Shown: positions 18,988-30,627, counted from the first letter of the stretch. The stretch: DNA of 64,000 nt from Proteus sp. FME41 (GCF_014897315.1 NZ_JABUYL010000010.1:104181-168180); one strand, 5' to 3'. Made by a program: numbers and translations. Notes: generated from the sequence alone by a model not told the origin.

Positions 18988-20505
18988 CTAGCCTTCGTTA
19001 TAGATTTCCAAGTTTTCTATTTCATTTTGATCACGAATTTTATGTTCATCATCTTGGCGTAGATTTTCTAAATAATTTAAATAGTCTTGATCAATATCTT
19101 TTGTAATATAAACGCCATCAAAAACAGAACATTCAAACTGGCTAATATCTGGATTTTCTTCTTGAACTGCTGCAATCAAATCGGTCAATTCTTGGAAAAT
19201 TAAACCATCAGCACCAATCAATTTGCGAATTTCATCCACTTCACGACCATGTGCGATAAGCTCATTAGCATTTGGCATATCAATACCATACACATTCGGG
19301 AAGCGAACTTCAGGTGCAGCAGAAGCAAAATAGACTTTTTTAGCACCCGCTTCTCTTGCTAATTCTACAATTTGCTCTGAGGTGGTACCACGAACAATAG
19401 AGTCATCAATCAGCAAAACATTTTTATCACGAAACTCTGCACGATTGGCATTCAGTTTACGTCTGACTGATTTACGACGCTCTTGTTGTCCAGGCATAAT
19501 AAAAGTACGGCCTACATAGCGGTTTTTTACAAAACCTTGACGATACGGCTTATTGAGAATGTGTGCAATTTCTAACGCGATATCACACGAAGTTTCAGGA
19601 ATAGGAATAACCACATCAATATGCAAATCTTCCCACTCTTTCGCAATTTTCGCCCCTAGTTTTTGTCCCATACGTAAGCGAGCGTTATAAACTGAAATTC
19701 TATCGATAAAAGAGTCAGGACGGGCAAAATAAACATATTCAAATAAGCAAGGCATTAATTGTGGATTTTCTGCACATTGGCGAGTAAATAGTTGCCCTTG
19801 TTCTGTGATATAAACGGCCTCACCGGGAGCTACATCACGCAAAAATTCAAAACCTAAAGTATCTAGCGCAACACTTTCAGATGCGACCATATATTCATGG
19901 CGACCCTCTTCTAATGTCCGTTTACCTAGCACTAATGGACGAATACCAAAGGGATCACGAAAGGCTAATAACCCATGACTGATGATCAAAGCCACACAAG
20001 CATAAGCGCCACGTAACTTTTTATGCATTGCAGCTACTGCGGCAAAAATATTATCAGGCTCTAGTGGAAAATGGTCAAAACGATCTAATTCATATGCCAA
20101 TACATTGAGCAAAATTTCAGAATCAGAGGTGGTATTGATATGGCGACGCGCTGTTTCAAATAATTGGCGACGTAATAAATGCGCATTGGTTAAATTACCA
20201 TTATGCGCCAACGTAATACCAAAAGGTGAATTCACATAAAAAGGCTGTGCTTCTGATGCACTAGAACTACCCGCTGTTGGATAACGGACATGCCCTATCC
20301 CGATAGTACCTTTTAGGCGCAACATATGACGGGTTTCAAACACATCTTTAACCAGTCCGTTAGCTTTGCGAAGGCGGAAACCATTGTTACCGTCTATTGT
20401 TGCAATGCCTGCTGCATCTTGACCTCGGTGTTGTAACACCGTTAACGCATCATAAATTGATTGGTTTACTGGATTAGCTCCAGCGATACCGACAATACCG
20501 CACAT
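18988..20505 (-). CDS. purF: Amidophosphoribosyltransferase PurF
   Basis: First committed enzyme of purine synthesis: PRPP + glutamine to phosphoribosylamine. The catalytic Cys2 is exposed as MCGIVGIAG after Met removal. The N-terminal Ntn glutaminase domain (about 1-230) is followed by a PRTase domain with the PRPP loop [18 protein letters not shown]. The 505-residue length is normal. It is 30 bases downstream of cvpA and falls under the PurR box upstream of that gene. Confidence 0.97.
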   Translation of the reverse strand: MCGIVGIAGANPVNQSIYDALTVLQHRGQDAAGIATIDGNNGFRLRKANGLVKDVFETRHMLRLKGTIGIGHVRYPTAGSSSASEAQPFYVNSPFGITLAHNGNLTNAHLLRRQLFETARRHINTTSDSEILLNVLAYELDRFDHFPLEPDNIFAAVAAMHKKLRGAYACVALIISHGLLAFRDPFGIRPLVLGKRTLEEGRHEYMVASESVALDTLGFEFLRDVAPGEAVYITEQGQLFTRQCAENPQLMPCLFEYVYFARPDSFIDRISVYNARLRMGQKLGAKIAKEWEDLHIDVVIPIPETSCDIALEIAHILNKPYRQGFVKNRYVGRTFIMPGQQERRKSVRRKLNANRAEFRDKNVLLIDDSIVRGTTSEQIVELAREAGAKKVYFASAAPEVRFPNVYGIDMPNANELIAHGREVDEIRKLIGADGLIFQELTDLIAAVQEENPDISQFECSVFDGVYITKDIDQDYLNYLENLRQDDEHKIRDQNEIENLEIYNEG

Positions 20506-20535
20506 GAATAGATCCTCATCAGCCAGACGGAGAGG

Positions 20536-21027
20536 TTATATTCTCTCCGACACGAAACTTGACGCATTTTGTAGGTAGTCAAAGAACCACCTAATAATAT
20601 AGTTGAATTGAGGAATAAGTTCAGAACGTTGCCAATCAGCGCTATCTGCCATTGGGGTAAATGCCCCTAAAGCAAACAGTAATGCCGACACAATCAGTAC
20701 ACCTCTTAACGCTCCGAAGCAGACTCCCAAAACTCGATCTGTACCTGATAACCCTGTGCGTTGAACAAGAGAGCTAATCACATAATTAACCACAGCACCG
20801 ACAATCAGTGTCGCAATAAACAAAGTGACTATTGCAATCCCGTTACGAACCAGCTCATCTTCAAACCGAGTAAAATAGACGGCAAGATAAGGATAAAACT
20901 GACTAGCAACAAAAAAGCCACAACCCCAGGTGATGAGTGACAATGCTTCACGAACAAAGCCACGGATCAGGCTGACTAATGCGGAAAAACCAATAATGGC
21001 AATGATGGCGTAATCTATCCAGACCAT
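20536..21027 (-). CDS. cvpA: CvpA family inner-membrane protein
   Basis: A four-span inner-membrane protein, needed for colicin V production in E. coli and otherwise linked to envelope stress. The sequence MVWIDYAIIAIIGFSALVSL, RGFVREALSLITWGCGFFVA and GTDRVLGVCFGALRGVLIV is highly conserved. The ATG at 21027 (163 residues) matches E. coli; 21042 is also open. It is the first gene of the cvpA-purF operon. Confidence 0.93.
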   Translation of the reverse strand: MVWIDYAIIAIIGFSALVSLIRGFVREALSLITWGCGFFVASQFYPYLAVYFTRFEDELVRNGIAIVTLFIATLIVGAVVNYVISSLVQRTGLSGTDRVLGVCFGALRGVLIVSALLFALGAFTPMADSADWQRSELIPQFNYIIRWFFDYLQNASSFVSERI

Positions 21028-21083
21028 AAATTCTTTATCCAATAATGATGCTCCGCATTAATACGGAAGCATTCTAACAGAAA

Positions 21084-21099
21084 ACGAAAACGTTTGCGT
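21084..21099 (-). promoter_or_regulatory. PurR operator before cvpA-purF
   Basis: The minus strand reads ACGCAAACGTTTTCGT, a full match to the PurR consensus ACGCAAACGTTTTCNT. It lies 57 bases upstream of the cvpA ATG, the same arrangement as in E. coli. Confidence 0.92.
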
Positions 21100-21212
21100 A
21101 ATGCTAATTTTCGCTAATTTTAAAATAATTTACGGCGATATGAAAAATCATAATCGCCGCAATAAGTTAACACTTTGTTACATCACTCATCTGATGTCTT
21201 GTCTAGAAAAAA

Positions 21213-21869
21213 TTAAGGCTTATATGCCCTTACCTCACCTTGCAAGCCGGTCAGCTCTTTTAAATGCGGTAAAATAGCCTGTAATTCAGACTTAGAAGCA
21301 CTTGGTCCAATATAAATACGTGTCATTTGCCCTGTAACAGGACGCGCAGGTACGGTATATACTGGATAACCAGAGAAATGCATTTTCGCAATAATTTCTT
21401 CTACCTTCGCTGCATTTTTCAACGCCCCTAACTGCACAACCCAAGCTTCACCTTTCGGTGGTTTTGTTTCTTGCGCTGGTGGAGCAGGTGGTTGTACAGG
21501 TGGCACTACCGTTGGAGTCACGGGTGTAGGCTCTGGCGTAGGTCTAGACGTTGGTTGTGGTGATGGTGTCACAGGAACAACGACTGGCGGTTCTGGTGTG
21601 GTAGCCACAGGTTGTTCAACACCCGTTACGGCTTCAGACAGCATTGCTTCAGAAGCCCCTTCAGATGGTGTAGACGGTGTTCTAGTTTGCTCTATAGGTG
21701 CAATAGATTCAATTTCTTGCTCATCACCCGGTTTGGGGACTAACGGAATAGAGGCGAATTGGTCTTCGTTATATTTCTTATCGCCGTCAAGCAATGCAGG
21801 TAAAAATATAACCCCTACAGCCACCAAAACAACGGCACCGACTAAGCGATTTTGAAATTTACTCGCCAC
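21213..21869 (-). CDS. dedD: Cell division protein DedD (SPOR domain)
   Basis: A septal-ring protein with one N-terminal membrane span (LVGAVVLVAVGVIFLPALL), a long Pro/Thr/Val-rich periplasmic linker (residues about 60-145), and a C-terminal SPOR domain (WVVQLGALKNAAKVEEIIAK, about 145-218) that binds denuded peptidoglycan. Two GTG codons are possible; 21869 lies seven bases from GGAG and gives [11 protein letters not shown] as in E. coli, so it is preferred. The gene overlaps the folC stop by 11 bases. Confidence 0.9.
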   Translation of the reverse strand: MASKFQNRLVGAVVLVAVGVIFLPALLDGDKKYNEDQFASIPLVPKPGDEQEIESIAPIEQTRTPSTPSEGASEAMLSEAVTGVEQPVATTPEPPVVVPVTPSPQPTSRPTPEPTPVTPTVVPPVQPPAPPAQETKPPKGEAWVVQLGALKNAAKVEEIIAKMHFSGYPVYTVPARPVTGQMTRIYIGPSASKSELQAILPHLKELTGLQGEVRAYKP

Positions 21870-23157
21870 CCACACTCTCCTTTTCCAAAAGTTCCATCAC
21901 ATGTGCGACTGTATGAAATGATCCACACACCACAACGATATCATTGTGTTTAGCATCAGATATGGCTTGTTGCCAAGCTTTTTCAACACTATCAAATACC
22001 GATGGAGTTTCAAGATGCTGCGCTAATACATCTGCTGAAGCACCACGAAATTCATTAAGTGGTGCAAGATACCAATGATCAACCAGTGGTGTTAAACACG
22101 CTAACGTTCCTGCAATGTCTTTATCACCCAGCATACCAACAACGATACGTAGTTTGGTATCAGACTTACGCGGTAATTGTGATAATTTTTCAGCCAAATA
22201 TCCCGCAGCATGTGGATTATGAGCAACATCAAAGATAACTAACGGATGTTGCGAAATTACCTGAAAACGACCAGGCAATTGTGCGCGAGACATTCCCTCA
22301 ACAATACTTTGATGTGTGATTGCTTGGCTAACTTTATCATCAGCCTTTAGCAAACAATGGATAACACCCATTGCTGTTGCTGCATTTGCTAACGGGATAT
22401 TGGGGATAGGGAGTGCGTCAAATTCACTGTCCGCGCAACGCCAATGCCAATGATCACCATCAAGAGTAAAAGACCAGTCAGCACCGCGACGAAAAAGCTT
22501 AGCCTGTTTTTCATCAGCAACTTGAGCAATGGAATGAGGCATATCGGGTTCACCCACTACCGCATAGCGGTTAGCACGAAAAATACCTGCTTTCTCGTGA
22601 CCAATATGCTCTCTATCCGCCCCTAACCAATCAGTATGATCAAGTGCAATACTTGTAATAGCAGCAATATCTGCATCAACGATATTCGTGGCATCGAGTC
22701 TGCCACCTAATCCGACCTCAAGAATAACAACATCAAGCTGTGCTTGCTGAAACAACATCAATGCAGCAAGTGTGCCATATTCAAAAAAAGTGAGCGAAAT
22801 ATCGCCTCTGGCTTGCTCAATTTCAGCGAATACTTCACAAAAAGCGGCTTCTGAAAGTTCTTTACCTTGAATACGAACGCGTTCAGTGTAACGAACAAGA
22901 TGAGGAGAGCTATAAACGCCAACGTTCAATCCTGATGCTATCAAGATTGACTCTAGCATATGACAGGTTGTGCCTTTTCCGTTCGTACCCGAAACAGTGA
23001 TTATTTTAGGTGCAGGACGTAACACATTGATTATTTTTCCTACCTTGCCAACACGTTCTAACCCCATATCAATAGCGCTAGAATGCAAATGTTCAAGATA
23101 AGAAAGCCACACCGACAAAGGCGATGTGGCTTTAGGAGCAGTTATGATATTAGACAT
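21859..23157 (-). CDS. folC: Folylpolyglutamate/dihydrofolate synthase FolC
   Basis: Adds glutamate to dihydropteroate and tetrahydrofolate. A Mur-ligase-type P-loop is seen in [16 protein letters not shown], with [32 protein letters not shown] and [17 protein letters not shown]. The ATG at 23157 overlaps the accD stop by eight bases (ATGTCTAA) and gives 432 residues, near the 422 of E. coli; the frame is open further upstream inside accD. The overlap implies translational coupling. Confidence 0.95.
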   Translation of the reverse strand: MSNIITAPKATSPLSVWLSYLEHLHSSAIDMGLERVGKVGKIINVLRPAPKIITVSGTNGKGTTCHMLESILIASGLNVGVYSSPHLVRYTERVRIQGKELSEAAFCEVFAEIEQARGDISLTFFEYGTLAALMLFQQAQLDVVILEVGLGGRLDATNIVDADIAAITSIALDHTDWLGADREHIGHEKAGIFRANRYAVVGEPDMPHSIAQVADEKQAKLFRRGADWSFTLDGDHWHWRCADSEFDALPIPNIPLANAATAMGVIHCLLKADDKVSQAITHQSIVEGMSRAQLPGRFQVISQHPLVIFDVAHNPHAAGYLAEKLSQLPRKSDTKLRIVVGMLGDKDIAGTLACLTPLVDHWYLAPLNEFRGASADVLAQHLETPSVFDSVEKAWQQAISDAKHNDIVVVCGSFHTVAHVMELLEKESVGGE

Positions 23158-24112
23158 CTTCTTTTTTATTCGTTTCGATGTTAATTTCTGGCTCATTATC
23201 TGTAGATTCAATTTCATCAGCAATCATTTCTTCGCTGATGATTTCAACTTCATCTTCTACTAAATCATACTGAGTTAGCTTAGCCAGTAATTCAGCTAGC
23301 TCATCACGCATTTCTGGACGACGAACAATCATATCAATCGCCCCTTTTTCTAACAGAAACTCACTGCGCTGGAAACCTGCTGGCAGTTTTTCACGTACAG
23401 TTTGCTCAATAACGCGAGGGCCGGCAAAACCAATCAGTGCTTTAGGCTCCGCAACGTTAATATCACCTAACATGGCTAAACTTGCAGAAACACCGCCCAT
23501 TGTAGGGTCAGTCATCACTGAAATGTAAGGCAAACCACGCTCTTGCATTTTTGCTAATGCAGCACTGGTTTTCGCCATTTGCATTAATGACATCAATGCT
23601 TCTTGCATACGAGCACCGCCACTTGCAGAGAAGCAAACCAGAGGGCAATTATCTTCTAGCGCTTGTTCAACAGCACGGACAAAACGCGCCCCCACAACAG
23701 ACGCCATAGAACCGCCCATAAATGCAAACTCAAAAGATGCTGCAACAATTGGCATCTTTTTCAATGTTCCTTTCATGACGATTAAAGCGTCTTTTTCTTG
23801 CGTTTGCTTTTGAGCAGCGCTAATTCTGTCTTTGTATTTTTTGGAGTCGCGGAATTTCAGAATATCTTTAGGTTCTAATTCACTACCTAATTCTGTGGTA
23901 CTTCCTGTATCAAGGAAAGTCTCAAGGCGACGGCGCGCTGAAATGCGCATATGATGATCACATTTAGGACAAACCTCTAAATTACGCTCTAATTCTGCGC
24001 GATAGAGTACCTGCCCACAGCTATCACATTTAGTCCAAACCCCTTCTGGGATATTGGCTTTACGTGAACTTGTGATAGTGCTTTTATTTAGAATTTTTTC
24101 AATCCAGCTCAT
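23150..24112 (-). CDS. accD: Acetyl-CoA carboxylase carboxyltransferase beta subunit AccD
   Basis: With AccA it transfers carboxyl from biotin to acetyl-CoA, the first step of fatty-acid synthesis. It has an N-terminal four-cysteine zinc ribbon (CDSCGQ and CPKCDHH), then the crotonase-like domain with [17 protein letters not shown] and [10 protein letters not shown]. The ATG at 24112 (MSWIEKIL) gives 320 residues and fits the family. The C-terminal tail after about residue 285 is acidic and divergent, as usual. Confidence 0.96.
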   Translation of the reverse strand: MSWIEKILNKSTITSSRKANIPEGVWTKCDSCGQVLYRAELERNLEVCPKCDHHMRISARRRLETFLDTGSTTELGSELEPKDILKFRDSKKYKDRISAAQKQTQEKDALIVMKGTLKKMPIVAASFEFAFMGGSMASVVGARFVRAVEQALEDNCPLVCFSASGGARMQEALMSLMQMAKTSAALAKMQERGLPYISVMTDPTMGGVSASLAMLGDINVAEPKALIGFAGPRVIEQTVREKLPAGFQRSEFLLEKGAIDMIVRRPEMRDELAELLAKLTQYDLVEDEVEIISEEMIADEIESTDNEPEINIETNKKEDV

Positions 24113-24281
24113 TAACGGACCTTTTCGTCTGAATCTGACCTTCGCCAGTAAAATTATTGTGAGCGTATCAACCACAATGCACTGGCTGTGTGGTTAGCAA
24201 AGTTTATGATGATACCGCTTACTGAATTTCAGCGCATCTCTTTATTACCGCTATTCTACGGCAAAAACTAATGATAACTGC

Positions 24282-24983
24282 TCAAACCTCTTTGTTATCA
24301 CTTTCTTTCTTTGTTTTTGCGCTCGCTCTGCGATGGCGTATGATCTCAATGACGCCCGGTAAAATAGAAATAACAATAATGGCAACAATTAGCAATTTTA
24401 AGTTCTTTTGAACTATATCTAAGTCACCAAAAAAGTATCCTGCGTAAGTAAATAACAGTACCCATGCAATTGCCCCAGTAACATTATAAAAGGCAAAATG
24501 ACGATATGACATTTTCCCCATTCCTGCAACGAATGGCGCAAAAGTTCGGATAATCGGCACGAATCTTGCCAAAATAATCGCTTTGCCACCATGTTTTTCA
24601 TAAAAAGCATGGGTTTTATCTAGATATTCGCGACGGAAAATACGGGAATTAGGCTTACTAAATAGCTTTTCGCCAAAAAGTCGCCCAATAGAATAGTTTA
24701 CTGCATCACCTAAAATGGCAGCACAAAGCAACAGTAAAACAATAATATGAACATTCACATCATTGGTCTCTAATGACGCTAAAGCCCCCGCCACAAACAG
24801 TAATGAATCTCCCGGTAAAAAAGGCGTAACCACCAGCCCCGTTTCACAAAAAACAATCAGAAACAAAATGGCATAAACCCACGTACCATATTGAGCAACA
24901 AGTTCAGCTAAATGCGCATCAATATGTAAAATAAAATCAATTAAAAATTTTATTAAATCAACAAATTGCGTTAATATTTCCAT
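24282..24983 (-). CDS. dedA: DedA-family membrane protein
   Basis: An inner-membrane protein of the DedA/SNARE-associated family, implicated in lipid flipping and membrane homeostasis. The family signatures [19 protein letters not shown] and [19 protein letters not shown] with the following GAIAW are present. The 233 residues have about five hydrophobic segments. It lies between truA and accD as in E. coli, 25 bases after truA. Confidence 0.93.
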   Translation of the reverse strand: MEILTQFVDLIKFLIDFILHIDAHLAELVAQYGTWVYAILFLIVFCETGLVVTPFLPGDSLLFVAGALASLETNDVNVHIIVLLLLCAAILGDAVNYSIGRLFGEKLFSKPNSRIFRREYLDKTHAFYEKHGGKAIILARFVPIIRTFAPFVAGMGKMSYRHFAFYNVTGAIAWVLLFTYAGYFFGDLDIVQKNLKLLIVAIIVISILPGVIEIIRHRRASAKTKKESDNKEV

Positions 24984-25007
24984 AAATCCTCAGAGAACTG
25001 GGTGTTT

Positions 25008-25892
25008 TTATGATTGAGATATCTCAATGGGGTTATCCGCTAAAAATAGTGGGCCCATCGTAGGCTTAGGTAATTCAAAATACTCAGGATAATCCACAGA
25101 TACCAGATACAATCCATGCGCTTTAGCTGTTGCTGCGGCTTTAGTTCTGTCTTTTAAGGCTAATAACGCTGCCATCCAAGTAATATCTTGATTGCCACAC
25201 CCTATTTCTAAAAGGCTGCCAACAATATTTCTCACCATATGATGTACAAAAGCATTCGCTTTTATATCCACCATCACATAATCACCGTATCGAGAAACAT
25301 TCACATGGATCACGTTACGCCACGGCGTTCGTGACTGACATTGAACAGCTCTAAAAGAAGTAAAATCATGCTCACCCAGTAAACATTGGGCCGCTTGGTG
25401 CATGCGTTCAGCATCTAAAGGATAATGAAAATGGGTGACTCCTGATGACAATATGGCGGGCCGATAACGATGATTAAAGATGATATAGCGGTAGCGTCTT
25501 GCTGTTGCACTAAAACGCGCGTGGAAATCATCAGCAACCGTTTTTACCCAACGTACCGCAATATCTGCAGGTAAATGGGTATTAACCCCCATTGTCCATG
25601 CAGCATCTTTACGGTGTGCGGTTGTTTCAAAATGAACAACTTGCCCCGTTGCATGCACACCGGCATCGGTTCTTCCAGCACAAAAAACCGATATAGGTTC
25701 ATTCGCAACTTGAGATAACGCTTTTTCTAATCGCTCTTGTACACTACGCACTTCATTTTGACGCTGCCAGCCATAATAGCGACTACCATCATATTCAATG
25801 CCTAAAGCAATCTTTAATGTTGTGCTTTCAGCAACACTCTCTGGATCCACCAAAGGTTGTCCTATCACTTCCGCACTCACTTCATCGTTCAT
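25008..25892 (-). CDS. truA: tRNA pseudouridine(38-40) synthase TruA
   Basis: Converts uridines 38-40 of the tRNA anticodon arm to pseudouridine. The catalytic Asp lies in [16 protein letters not shown]; the substrate-binding [13 protein letters not shown] and [14 protein letters not shown] are conserved. The 294 residues include an N-terminal extension of about 25 residues relative to E. coli. The start overlaps the usg stop by one base (TAATG), a coupled arrangement, which supports this start. Confidence 0.95.
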   Translation of the reverse strand: MNDEVSAEVIGQPLVDPESVAESTTLKIALGIEYDGSRYYGWQRQNEVRSVQERLEKALSQVANEPISVFCAGRTDAGVHATGQVVHFETTAHRKDAAWTMGVNTHLPADIAVRWVKTVADDFHARFSATARRYRYIIFNHRYRPAILSSGVTHFHYPLDAERMHQAAQCLLGEHDFTSFRAVQCQSRTPWRNVIHVNVSRYGDYVMVDIKANAFVHHMVRNIVGSLLEIGCGNQDITWMAALLALKDRTKAAATAKAHGLYLVSVDYPEYFELPKPTMGPLFLADNPIEISQS

Positions 25893-26902
25893 TAGTAGAA
25901 CTGCTCCTGCATTAATTGTTCTGCCACTTCAACTGCCATTAATGCACCACCAAAGCGTACGTTATCTGCCACTGACCAAAATTGTAAGGCTTCAGGTACA
26001 CCATAGTCATTACGGAAACAGCCTAAGTTTAAATTGATATTACCAGAAGCATCAGTGACTTGAGTTGGAAAATCATTTTCATTACTGATATTAAGATCTT
26101 CATTTTCTTGTAATATTTCACGTGCTTCATCACTGCCCATCGGGCGTGAAGTTTCTAATTGCACTGATTGCGCATTACCAAAGAAAACGGGAGCTTGCAG
26201 TGTTGTCGCAGAAATAGGTAAACCGTCGTCTTGTAAGATTTTACGAATTTGGTCAACCATACGACGCTCTTCTTGTACTGAACCTTCGTCATCAACCATT
26301 AGGGGTAAAATATTAAAGGCCAGTTGTTTATTGAAACGGCCTAATTCTGGTGGAACGCCATTAAGTAAACGAGCACTTTGCCCTGCTAGTTCATCAACGG
26401 CTTGTTTACCAAAACGAGAAACTGACATTAAATTAGTCACATTGATGCGTGTTAAACCTGCGGATTCTGTCAGTGGGTGAATAGCTCTTAATAATTGACT
26501 TACCATGCTGTCAGCAATAGCAACAATATTACGAGTTCGATATTCAGCTAACATTGCACTATTCACGCTAGGAACAACTAAAGGCACATCCCAATCCATA
26601 GCAAAAACACCACTGCAATCAATGACAATACAGCCTGAATCAGCAGCTTGTTGTGCGTATTGCGCACTAATTTCTGCCGGTGCGGCAAAAAAAGCTAATT
26701 GGATATCTGACCACTCAATATTGTGAATAGCTTGAACAGCAACACTTTTGCTATTTACACGCACCGATTTTCCGATGCTGTCTTCACTCGCGATTGCCGT
26801 CAGTTCACCAATGGGAAATTCACGCTCTTGTAATAGCTCTAAAATTGCTTCACCAACAGCGCCTGTTGCACCAACAACTGCAATATTCCAACCTTCTCCC
26901 AT
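25892..26902 (-). CDS. usg: Usg, aspartate-semialdehyde dehydrogenase-like paralogue
   Basis: The fold of aspartate-semialdehyde dehydrogenase is recognisable: a Rossmann start [19 protein letters not shown] and a C-terminal dimerisation part. Where active enzymes have the Asn-Cys nucleophile, this protein reads [14 protein letters not shown], with no cysteine, so it should not catalyse that reaction. That is known for E. coli Usg as well. The 336 residues are normal. It is coupled to truA and 45 bases after pdxB. Confidence 0.92.
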   Translation of the reverse strand: MGEGWNIAVVGATGAVGEAILELLQEREFPIGELTAIASEDSIGKSVRVNSKSVAVQAIHNIEWSDIQLAFFAAPAEISAQYAQQAADSGCIVIDCSGVFAMDWDVPLVVPSVNSAMLAEYRTRNIVAIADSMVSQLLRAIHPLTESAGLTRINVTNLMSVSRFGKQAVDELAGQSARLLNGVPPELGRFNKQLAFNILPLMVDDEGSVQEERRMVDQIRKILQDDGLPISATTLQAPVFFGNAQSVQLETSRPMGSDEAREILQENEDLNISNENDFPTQVTDASGNINLNLGCFRNDYGVPEALQFWSVADNVRFGGALMAVEVAEQLMQEQFY

Positions 26903-26947
26903 AAGATATCCTCCAATACCATAAAATTTTTAAAATAATATTTTGCT

Positions 26948-28090
26948 TTATTTGTGTGTAGCACTTTTATATGTAGCACTAAAGCCAATTGCATTTAATG
27001 TGTCAACCGTAGTTTGATTGTCACAAATGACGTGTAGTGAAGACCACTCACGGCGTACAGGATAAAATTTACGTAATTTATCAAACTCCCCTTTTATTCC
27101 TGCCACTTTTCGTAATGGAGCATCATCACGACGCACATCATAAACAAGATGAATAAGTTGTTTTAATAACGTTTGTGTTAATTCACCTTGTACTGAAATA
27201 GTTGAAATCGTAGGCGCAGGCAACAATGTTGATAATTCAACTGTTTGAGGCTGACCAATAAAATCACAATACGCTTCAAAAACTTGAGTTGTACCACGAG
27301 CCTTACCTTCTAAGGTATAACCTGCAATATGCGGTGTTGCGATATCAACTTTATTTAATAATTCAATAGAAAGATCAGGTTCTGGCTCCCAAACATCTAA
27401 TACAACGCGTAAGAATTTACCTTTCTCAAGTACAGACAATAATGCTTGATTATCAACAACCTCGCCACGACTCGCATTAATTAAAATACGCCCTTCAGGC
27501 AATTTTTCGAGGTTACTCTCATTAACTAAATGATAACTTTTGTATGGACCTGATTTATTGAGGGGGGTATGAAAAGTTAGAATATCTGCTTTTTCTAGCA
27601 ATGTTTCCAATGGGTGAAACTCTTCATCATCACCGTTATCTGCTCTTGGTGGATCGCAAAGTAAAACATTAACACCTAATGCGCGAAGGCGTGTCGCTAA
27701 TCGACCACCCACATTTCCCACACCAACAATACCGACAACTTTATCGGTTAATTGAAAGCTATCTTGCTCTGCTAGCATCATCAGTGCAGAAAATACATAT
27801 TCAACAACCGCGATAGCATTACAACCTGGGGCTGATGAAAAACCAATTTGTTGCTGTTCTAACCATGCAATATCGACATGATCAAAACCGGCAGTTGCCG
27901 TACCGACAAATTTCACTGGCTTACCTGATAATAAGGATTCATTGACTTTAGTAATTGATCTCACCATTAAGGCGTCAGAATTATTAAGTTCATCAATAGG
28001 TAAAGGGCGACCAGAAACCGCTTTTACCTCACCTAATTGGCGGAAAAGTTGTTCCGCATAAGGCATATTTTCATCAACCAGAATTTTCAC
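26948..28090 (-). CDS. pdxB: Erythronate-4-phosphate dehydrogenase PdxB
   Basis: Second step of the DXP-dependent pyridoxal phosphate pathway. It is a D-2-hydroxyacid dehydrogenase: NAD-binding [21 protein letters not shown], catalytic Arg in [15 protein letters not shown], and His in [13 protein letters not shown]. The C-terminal dimerisation domain (after about residue 290) is specific to PdxB. The 380 residues agree with the family. It is the first gene of the pdxB-usg-truA-dedA group. Confidence 0.95.
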   Translation of the reverse strand: MKILVDENMPYAEQLFRQLGEVKAVSGRPLPIDELNNSDALMVRSITKVNESLLSGKPVKFVGTATAGFDHVDIAWLEQQQIGFSSAPGCNAIAVVEYVFSALMMLAEQDSFQLTDKVVGIVGVGNVGGRLATRLRALGVNVLLCDPPRADNGDDEEFHPLETLLEKADILTFHTPLNKSGPYKSYHLVNESNLEKLPEGRILINASRGEVVDNQALLSVLEKGKFLRVVLDVWEPEPDLSIELLNKVDIATPHIAGYTLEGKARGTTQVFEAYCDFIGQPQTVELSTLLPAPTISTISVQGELTQTLLKQLIHLVYDVRRDDAPLRKVAGIKGEFDKLRKFYPVRREWSSLHVICDNQTTVDTLNAIGFSATYKSATHK

Positions 28091-28239
28091 GGTGTTATCT
28101 CACTGATTTAGTATTTATGTGTGTAAGCAATCAATCGAAAAACAAAATTAAGCGGTCTATTTTGCCACTTATTCACAGCAAAGCCTATTATTGACAGTAA
28201 AATCCACCTGGATTTTAAGTAAATATATGAAAAGAAGGC

Positions 28240-29022
28240 TTAACCATTCGGTAATCGACGAAAACGTTCCGGTGTTGTGCCAGCAAATTGTTGAAACATC
28301 GCAATAAATGAAGATGAGGAGCTATACCCCACATCAAAAGCAATTTCATTCACACTTTTTCCTTGTTCTAATAAAGAAATCGCATGTAAAAAACGTAGGC
28401 GCTTTCGCCATTCGCTAAAAGACATACCTAGTTCTTGCTGACAACGGCGAGATAACGTTCTTTCTGAGGTATAACGTTTTTTAGCCCACTCTTCTAACGA
28501 GGTATTATCAGACGGATTTTGCTCTAATGCCGACAAAATAGGAGCTAATAATTTATCTTTAGAAGACGGTAAATAGGTATGATGAATTGGCGAAACTTTA
28601 AGTTGATCAATTAGAACGTGCGCTAAGCGAAAATCCTCTTCTGTTTGTGGTTTACATACACCTCGATGAAAAAAATCAGAAAATATGGTTGAAAAAATAG
28701 CACTTAACTGAATTAAACACGGCTTATTTAACAATCCCTCACACCAACTTGGTGCAATATCTAACACCTTAAATGAGAGTGTTTTTTTATTATAACTAGC
28801 ATGCCCCACATTTTTAGGTATCCATACACTAAATTCAGGTGGCGCTAAAAACCGCTGTCCTCCTGCCTCTAAATCCATGACACCTGAAATCACATAAAGC
28901 AACTGACCAAAATCATGTTGATGATAAACAAACTCTGTTTCTGCTAATAACTGCTCATCACGAAATCGAACGGTGTCTGGATCAGACAATAACCATTGCC
29001 TTTTTTGTTGTTCAATTGTCAT
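28240..29022 (-). CDS. AraC-family regulator with N-terminal cupin
   Basis: A 260-residue regulator: a cupin-like ligand domain (about 25-110) and two C-terminal helix-turn-helix motifs (SLEEWAKKRYTSERTLSRRC and SVNEIAFDVGYSSSSSFIAMF). The layout resembles E. coli NimR. It diverges from a DMT-family exporter at 29144, with 121 bases between that carry 21-base-spaced repeats, so it probably regulates that gene. The ligand cannot be told. Confidence 0.85.
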   Translation of the reverse strand: MTIEQQKRQWLLSDPDTVRFRDEQLLAETEFVYHQHDFGQLLYVISGVMDLEAGGQRFLAPPEFSVWIPKNVGHASYNKKTLSFKVLDIAPSWCEGLLNKPCLIQLSAIFSTIFSDFFHRGVCKPQTEEDFRLAHVLIDQLKVSPIHHTYLPSSKDKLLAPILSALEQNPSDNTSLEEWAKKRYTSERTLSRRCQQELGMSFSEWRKRLRFLHAISLLEQGKSVNEIAFDVGYSSSSSFIAMFQQFAGTTPERFRRLPNG

Positions 29023-29043
29023 CTTTATGTTGTTCTCTTGTCA

Positions 29044-29072
29044 TGTTGTCTTTATTGGCCTATCTGTTGTCT
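29044..29072. promoter_or_regulatory. Direct repeats between AraC gene and DMT exporter
   Basis: TGTTGTCT occurs at 29044-29051 and 29065-29072, exactly 21 bases (two helical turns) apart. That is typical spacing for AraC-family half-sites. Confidence 0.5.
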
Positions 29073-29143
29073 GGTTTTCATTATATATATCTAATCAGAC
29101 AGGCTTACAATAGCATTCTGGTTTAAAAATAGATGTGAGAACA

Positions 29144-30064
29144 ATGAAAAACGCAATTTTTCCGCTTTTAGCGGTACTGATCTGGTCCATTAACGCCGTC
29201 GTCAATAAAGCAGCCGCGTCTGTTATTGATCCTGCGGCTATCTCTTTTTATCGTTGGTTCCTCGCCTTTTTAATTATGACACCTTTTTTAATTGTGCCCG
29301 TTTGGCATCATCGTAAAACCGTCAAACAATATTGGTGGAAATTATTTATTCTTGGTGCATTAGGAATGGTCATGTACCAAAGTTTAGCTTATTATGCCGC
29401 ACATTATGTCAGCGCAACCTTTATGGGAATTTTAAATTCACTGATCCCATTACTGACTGTAATTATCAGTATTTTTATTTTACGTGTAGTGCCTACTGTA
29501 GGCATTGTTCTTGGCACAATACTTTCAATAACGGGTTTGGTTTGGTTAATTAGCCGTGGAGAACCTTCTCAGCTACTTTCTCAAGGTTTGGGTTATGGCG
29601 AACTGATGATGTTTATTGCTTCAGCGTCATATGCGCTCTATGGTGTGTTAACAAAACGCTGGTCAATTGCACTGCCTAACTGGCAATCTCTTTATGTTCA
29701 AATTGGGTTTGGTGTTCTGTTGTTATTGCCAAATTTCTTTCTTGCTGAAAGCGTTGCACTGACGGAAGATAATATTGGATTGGTTATTTTTGCTGGTATT
29801 GGCGCATCTATTCTTGCACCTTATCTGTGGATTTTAGGCGTAATGAAGTTAGGTGCAAACACAACCTCTATTTTTATGAACTTGATGCCATTATTTACAG
29901 CAATGATTGCTATCACTCTTCTGGGTGAAGAAATGCATAGTTATCATTTAGTGGGTGGTGGTATTGTGTTACTGGGCGTGCTCTTAGTGCAACAACTTAG
30001 AACGCCTCTGAATTTCCGACGCCAGTCTGCGGTAAAAAAAGCAGATTGTCATCAGGAGATGTGA
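29144..30064 (+). CDS. DMT-superfamily (EamA) transporter
   Basis: An inner-membrane permease of ten spans made from two EamA repeats (about 1-140 and 150-285): WSINAVVNKAAAS with SFYRWFLAFL in the first, and YLWILGVMKLGANTTSIFMN and TLLGEEMHSYHLVGGGIVLLG in the second. Family members export amino acids, drugs or other metabolites. A GTG at 29135 is open, but ATG 29144 is preferred with GTGAGA as ribosome site. The regulator diverges from it. Confidence 0.85.
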   Translation: MKNAIFPLLAVLIWSINAVVNKAAASVIDPAAISFYRWFLAFLIMTPFLIVPVWHHRKTVKQYWWKLFILGALGMVMYQSLAYYAAHYVSATFMGILNSLIPLLTVIISIFILRVVPTVGIVLGTILSITGLVWLISRGEPSQLLSQGLGYGELMMFIASASYALYGVLTKRWSIALPNWQSLYVQIGFGVLLLLPNFFLAESVALTEDNIGLVIFAGIGASILAPYLWILGVMKLGANTTSIFMNLMPLFTAMIAITLLGEEMHSYHLVGGGIVLLGVLLVQQLRTPLNFRRQSAVKKADCHQEM

Positions 30065-30095
30065 GTCAATGTCAAAAAGATGATAATAAAAAAAT

Positions 30096-30117
30096 GCCGG
30101 CTAAATTCTTAGCCGGT
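30096..30117 (+). terminator. Hairpin after the DMT exporter
   Basis: CCGGCTAA pairs with TTAGCCGG over a four-base loop (30097-30116). The following bases (TCACATTC) are not a T run, so it is a weak or only partial terminator. Confidence 0.5.
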
Positions 30118-30120
30118 CAC

Positions 30121-30560
30121 ATTCATAATGTTAGATTTAATCAATAAAACCGACATTGAAATCAAAGTATAAAATATAAAGTAATACAAGTATCCGTGGT
30201 AAACATTAGCAAGTTTTATATTAAATAGCTCCTACTTATTTGTAATAAAATAACCCAGATCAATTTTTTATCGCACTTTTTGTCTTATTCAACCTTTCTA
30301 TTAACCTAACTCCATATAAAACAAAACATTTGATGATTTTAGTTACAATTAAATTAAACGATTGAAATAAAATGAAGTTAATTTAATTTTACCCACATAA
30401 ACAATAGGTTAATAGATTCAGTCTATTTAATTAGAATAATAAAATAGGTAACTATTAGGTAAAGTATTTTTAAAGGTTATTTATATAATCTTTTTTTAAT
30501 AATTTTTATTAGAAAAATATCTTTATTGGATTAATAAATTAATTTACATAGTGATTTTAA
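30121..30560. other. AT-rich intergenic stretch, nothing recognised
   Basis: About 440 bases of very AT-rich DNA between the exporter and fabB. No frame, RNA gene or clear repeat was found. In E. coli this interval holds flk; no trace was seen. Confidence 0.5.
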
Positions 30561-30564
30561 AATA

Positions 30565-30604
30565 AAAGAGCAGACTCCATTAAAATGAAGCCTGCTCTTT
30601 TTAA
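30565..30604 (-). terminator. Terminator of fabB
   Basis: On the minus strand AAAGAGCAGGCTTCATTTTA pairs with the TGGAGTCTGCTCTTT arm (stem AAAAGAGCAG-CT). It lies just past the fabB stop. Confidence 0.75.
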
Positions 30605-30627
30605 TAAAAAAATATAAGTATATCTAA

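Noticed and set aside
25892..26902. Usg as an active aspartate-semialdehyde dehydrogenase
   Set aside because: The catalytic cysteine is replaced ([10 protein letters not shown]); this is normal for Usg, not a new mutation.
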